A stretch of 64,000 nt of DNA from Amblyomma americanum (lineage: Eukaryota; Arthropoda; Arachnida; Ixodida; Ixodidae), in the NCBI RefSeq assembly GCF_052857255.1, contig NW_027526485.1, positions 1,922,001 to 1,986,000 of the forward strand, given 5' to 3'. The notes below the pieces were generated by a model. The model was not told where the DNA came from, made no database searches, and worked only from the letters and a program-made list of their open reading frames with translations. This document shows, piece after piece, positions 60,419 through 64,000 of the stretch (position 1 is its first letter; each line of letters starts with the position of its first letter). The translations under genes and the position numbers were made by a program.

Positions 60419-60589
60419 ATAAGAGTTGGAGACATCGCAGATCAATAGTCGCCTGCTTGAAGTGTAAACACGGGCAAACACATGCACATCATGAATACAT
60501 GGGTGTAACCAGGAGTGGTTCTGCATTTATCCCATTGCAACTAACAGTGAACAGCAAGCTCTACAACAGGTAACCAGTGTAACAGGACG

Positions 60590-60690
60590 CATGGCATACA
60601 CTCGAAGCTTGCATACACTCGAAGCATAGCATACACTCGAAGCATAGCATACACTCGAAGCATAGCATACACCCGAAGCACCCGCATCGG
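60590..60690. repeat. 18-bp tandem array, about five copies
   Basis: Unit CATACACTCGAAGCATAG. The left arm has a single unit (about 18,080-18,110). It is followed by about 190 bp absent from the left arm, including a B-box-like GGTTCCACTCCC (60,707). Confidence 0.85.
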
Positions 60691-61477
60691 CTTCGGGAGG
60701 TGGTGGGTTCCACTCCCACTGCCGCCGGTTACCCACCGGTCATGATTAATGGGTACATGCCATTCCCGGCCTGGTGCTCGGCTTTATAGGGTGCATGGCA
60801 TGGGAAAGGAGCCCGCGCCTTAAATCCCAACACTGCGTGAGCGTTGACACGGCTAGCCGACCCTGCAAGTTTCCCAACTCAACACCAGTAGCTTCATTCC
60901 GGATAGCAGGTAAATATTCTCAAATCACAGATATAAGTGCCGCAATGAAAGAAGCAGCTACAAAGACACTTTGGGTAAAATCGAGCAGATGTGCGAAAAA
61001 TAAATGCCAAGGCATATCTAAGAAGTGGTGCCATCACTCACTCTACCAAAGCGTATCAACTTCATTTCTTTGCTACAACTCATACTTGATTAGGGATGCT
61101 AACGTATCCGCTTCACATAGTCAAAATTGCTAGGAAAATATTGTGGGATCAATTCTTTGAGAAAACACAGATAGGATGGAATCAGTCTCGCTGTGTCTTG
61201 AAGAAAAACAAATGTACTGGGTTACTGGGTACAACCGGCATGCCTTTAACCTGAGCTGTCAGATCGCTGAGACATGTCTTAAATATGAATTTGCTGGATC
61301 TGTACGATGTATTTCTAGCCACAGCCGAAACTGAAATCTGAAAAAACAAGATGCATAGGGCATACATTTCAAGTAAGCAATATTATTGCGTTTGAGCTTT
61401 GGCAATTCAACCCATTTATTCTTGTGAAGCGGGAACATGAATTTTGTGATGAATCTGTGGCTGTTTGTTCATGACAA

Positions 61478-61605
61478 TACAAATATGCCACAAAATTGGG
61501 TTGGATTAAGTTTATATCCACATCGTGATGTCTTGTACGTGACAAAACATATGCCACAAAATTTGGACTAGATTAAGTTCATATCCACATCACGATGTCT
61601 TGGAT
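61478..61605. repeat. 68-bp tandem pair (mirror of 17,350-17,485)
   Basis: Two copies of GATTAAGTT(T/C)ATATCCACAT with GATGTCTTG, in reverse orientation to the left arm. Confidence 0.85.
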
Positions 61606-62422
61606 ATGTAATTGGGAAGCAAGGCCGAAGTGAAGTTCAGATGCAGTTCAGAAATGGCACTGTAACCCCTGAGATTATAATAATGTAAGTTAAATGGTTA
61701 TTAATTCATTTGTAGGTGTTTTTTTCACTTTCAACAAAGGAGAGAGTAGTCGAGGTATCAAAGCTGTCTATGTTTATTTGCACTATTCCCTCTGCATGTA
61801 CCCATTTCAGATTGCCTGTTACCGAACTTTCTGCCTTGGTTAGGATCCTGGAAACCACCTTTTTATTCATTATAAACCACAGGCTGGTTGCTCAGAAGGA
61901 TCACCCACAGTGCCATATATCCAAATGTTATTTCTTTCGTCCATTTTGATTGAAATGTTAATAATGCAATACGTCACTTACTGGGAAGGCATTCTCAATG
62001 GAGTTGTACGCATGGAGACTACTTTACAAAGAGAGAGAGTCTGCAGTTTTCAAAAATTTGTTTCTTGCTTGAGTCCTGAACTCAAATTACAGACCAATTC
62101 CGGTTTCTGTAAGTCATCAGTTTCTGCGAGGCAAGCTGTATTGGAAACCAGCAGTGTTGGTATTTGGTTTAGTGTGCCACAAGTGTTACTTAAATAGACC
62201 CCTTGATGCTTTCCATGCCAAATTTGCTGCCTTTTATCTCGTACAACCTAGTCACCTATGCAAAAGCCTTCGAAAAAATGGCACTAGCCGAACAGACTTC
62301 ACACTCGGAGTCTGCAAACGCTAGTATCGAGGATTGTGTTTTGCCAAGAATCGGTAAGTCATTTTTTCCTTTTTAAGTTTTGGGCATTTATCAAAATTTT
62401 CTTGAGTGTAGACTATAGGCGC

Positions 62423-63031
62423 TATAACGGGGGATTAAGTTAACACTCGGGCGGCGGCGAAACCATGGCGGCGACAGTCTCTCGTCTGTTCAGGTCAGAA
62501 TGCGCTCGCTTATGGCGCTGGAATAGTGATGGCAGTGCGGCAAGGTTGATTCCCTTCTTCGCAATGGCCCCAGGGAGAAAAGGAGCCATCCTGGCGCGAC
62601 CCATGGTGCCGACAACACAACCGGGTCATAGTATGGCTTGAGTCGTTGCACATGCACAACCTCGCGATCACGTCGGCGGAGATAGGCAGACGGTGCGAGG
62701 GGCTCAGTAAGGTAGTTAGTTCACGGAGGATGTGCGCTCCAGGACGCAGTAGGGGCCATGGTATTTCGAAAGAAGTTTCTTTGAGAGGCCGGGGGCAGTG
62801 GAAGGGATCCACAGTAAGACGAGTGAACCGGGTGGGAAATCCGGATCAAGCTGACCGTCGTCATGGCGGTGTTTTTGGCACCCCGCACCTCCACCAAATG
62901 TAACGGGGGCTTAGGTTAACGCTCAGGTGGTGGCGAAACCACGGCCGCGGCCGAGTCTCTCGTCTTTTCAGGTCAGCAGGCGCTCGCTCTGAGCGATGGC
63001 AGTGCGGCTAGGATGATGCCCTTCTTCTTGA
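62423..63031 (-). mobile_element. Internally deleted gypsy element (mirror of 15,949-16,541)
   Basis: LTR at 62,423-62,563 and LTR at 62,899-63,031 in minus orientation. Between them lie the primer-site-like CGCACCTCCACCAAA (62,884-62,898), the same short leader and the integrase tail (KETSFEIPWPLL strand opposite; minus reading KYHGPYCVLERTS-like and VQRLKPYYDPVVLSAP). The same deletion junction as in the left copy. Confidence 0.85.
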
Positions 63032-63239
63032 TAGCCCATATATATAATGCAGTGTAGTGCAGTGTAGTATACAACTCAGTGCAGTGTAGTATACAACTCA
63101 AGAAAAAAACAGCAGATGTCCTTTAAAGGAGGCCCTTCAACCATCGGTGTCTTGTAACTTTCGTGATGTCTCGGTTAAGACGAGTAAGCCATGGTGAACC
63201 CCCTTTCAGTAGAGAATACCTGAGGAATCTATAATTTTC

Positions 63240-63543
63240 TAATGTAACGTAAATGTTCAACAGCCTCCGAAGGGAACAGCAGTTTACGATGGGTTGCGAG
63301 GTGCTAGAAGTGTTAAGGGAATACGTCTACTTAGGGCAGGTAGTTACCGCGGAGCCAGATCATGAAATGGATATGACTAGACGGATCAGATTGGGATGGA
63401 GTGCATTTGGCACATACTCTGAGATCATGAATGGCAAGCTCTCAGTATTACTTAAGGGGAAAGCACATGACAGCTCTGTCTTTCCGGTACTCGCGTATGG
63501 GGCATAAATTGATGGGCAACAAAAAGGGTTCAGCTTAAATTGA
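63240..63543 (+). mobile_element. RTE-type LINE piece at the outer edge of the right arm
   Basis: Open 84-codon frame MFNSLRREQQFTMGCEVLEV, YVYLGQVVTAEPDHEMDM, TYSEIMNGKLSVLLKG, then TAA. Mirrors 15,316-15,611. The match to the left arm ends at 63,543 while the LINE continues in the left arm. Confidence 0.75.
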
Positions 63544-64000
63544 GTTTTTGCGACCATCTCTATAAGAAATGAAAAGTATGGAAACTTCTGGTGTCATCTT
63601 AAAAGGTGTATGTCACAGTGTTTCACTTGCTGCAGTAATCTGTGATGCGCCAGCCTGTTCGTATGTCAAATGTACCAACTGGTACTGGTTATTAGGTTGT
63701 GACCGCTGCACACAGAAAGGAGAAAGAATTGAGCATAGGCAAACAATCCCATGTGTGCTGCTTTCAAAAATGGAATAGGAGATATGATTCTTGCCGCACA
63801 ATGGCCGACGCTGGCCACCACAACGCTGGAAGTCCACTTTTGGAGTTGCATGTGGACGTGGTGAAACACTTTCCGCTGGATTAAATGCACACGGTGTGCT
63901 TGGGAGTGGTCTGTAAGTTGCTGCAGACGTGGACTTTGAACCATTACTGCATTGTCTCGGAGCACAGCAGCAGAGCATTATGAGTTCAAAGACTGCAGCA
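63544..64000 (+). pseudogene. Second copy of the dead tnp2-type transposase, running off the window
   Basis: From GTTTTTGCGACCATCTCTAT the sequence follows 24,817-25,277 almost base for base to the window end: KGVCHSVSLAAVICDAPACS, GCDRCTQKGERIEHRQ, HVDVVKHFPLD then the same TAA. The shared nonsense codon and frameshifts show it was copied as already dead DNA. Only a handful of differences are visible in about 455 bases (for example ATA against ATG after the TAA). Confidence 0.85.

Larger units (their letters stand above)
56778..63543 (-). repeat. Right arm of the large inverted repeat
   Basis: Partner of 15,316-21,254 (description there). The right arm is longer through retained SINE and PLE DNA (58,612-59,142), an 18-bp tandem array with about 190 bp of extra DNA (60,590-60,880) and a longer TIR element. 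The inner edge falls in CAGACAG near 21,250 and 56,778, the outer edge at 63,543 inside a LINE. Confidence 0.9.

Overview
The window is repeat-dense arthropod DNA, most likely from a hard tick. The main reason is at least seven copies, both orientations, of a tRNA-derived SINE (A box TGGCTCAGTGG, B box GGTTCGAACCC) that matches my recollection of the tick SINE Ruka. Supporting signs are Penelope-like elements, CR1/L2-, I- and RTE-type LINE pieces, Ty3/gypsy remnants, long AT and GT microsatellites, and no compact operon-like coding. I see no intact, confidently identified host gene. The best non-transposon candidates are two decayed exons of a DUF4806-type gene (minus strand, about 3.8-6.1 kb) and a serpin-like remnant (about 42 kb).

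Layout. 0-15 kb: a broken pogo/Tigger transposase, an I-type LINE with RNase H, the DUF4806-type exons with a Penelope-like element (PLE) lying between them, a gypsy integrase tail, a CR1/L2-type LINE, and a structurally clean but internally scrambled gypsy element (12,621-14,275) with near-identical LTRs and a 5-bp target duplication. 15.3-21.25 kb: the left arm of a large inverted repeat. 21.26-56.78 kb: a spacer of about 35.5 kb holding SINEs, a PLE endonuclease ORF, a dead CACTA/En-Spm-like (tnp2) transposase, a ruined gypsy element carrying a nested LINE, GCCCA-rich repeats, an old direct duplication (about 37-41 kb against 43-48 kb), a Harbinger-like element, pogo-type MITEs, a serpin remnant and an L2/CR1 LINE. 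56.78-63.54 kb: the right arm. 63.545 kb to the end: a close direct copy of part of the dead tnp2 transposase.

The most notable structure is the pair of roughly 6-7 kb inverted arms. They carry the same series of nested elements in mirror order: an internally deleted gypsy, a TIR element with a first-exon-like ORF, a THAP-like exon with a splice donor, and RTE-type LINE ends. Sampled stretches look about 91-93% identical by eye. Other points of interest are hammerhead-ribozyme-like motifs in three PLE copies (one compensated stem pair), a perfect 31-bp hairpin, an inverted pol fragment inside a gypsy element with intact target duplication, and a filled and an empty version of one repeat unit that expose a 211-bp insertion. 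All identifications come from reading translated motifs and repeats by eye. No search or alignment was run.
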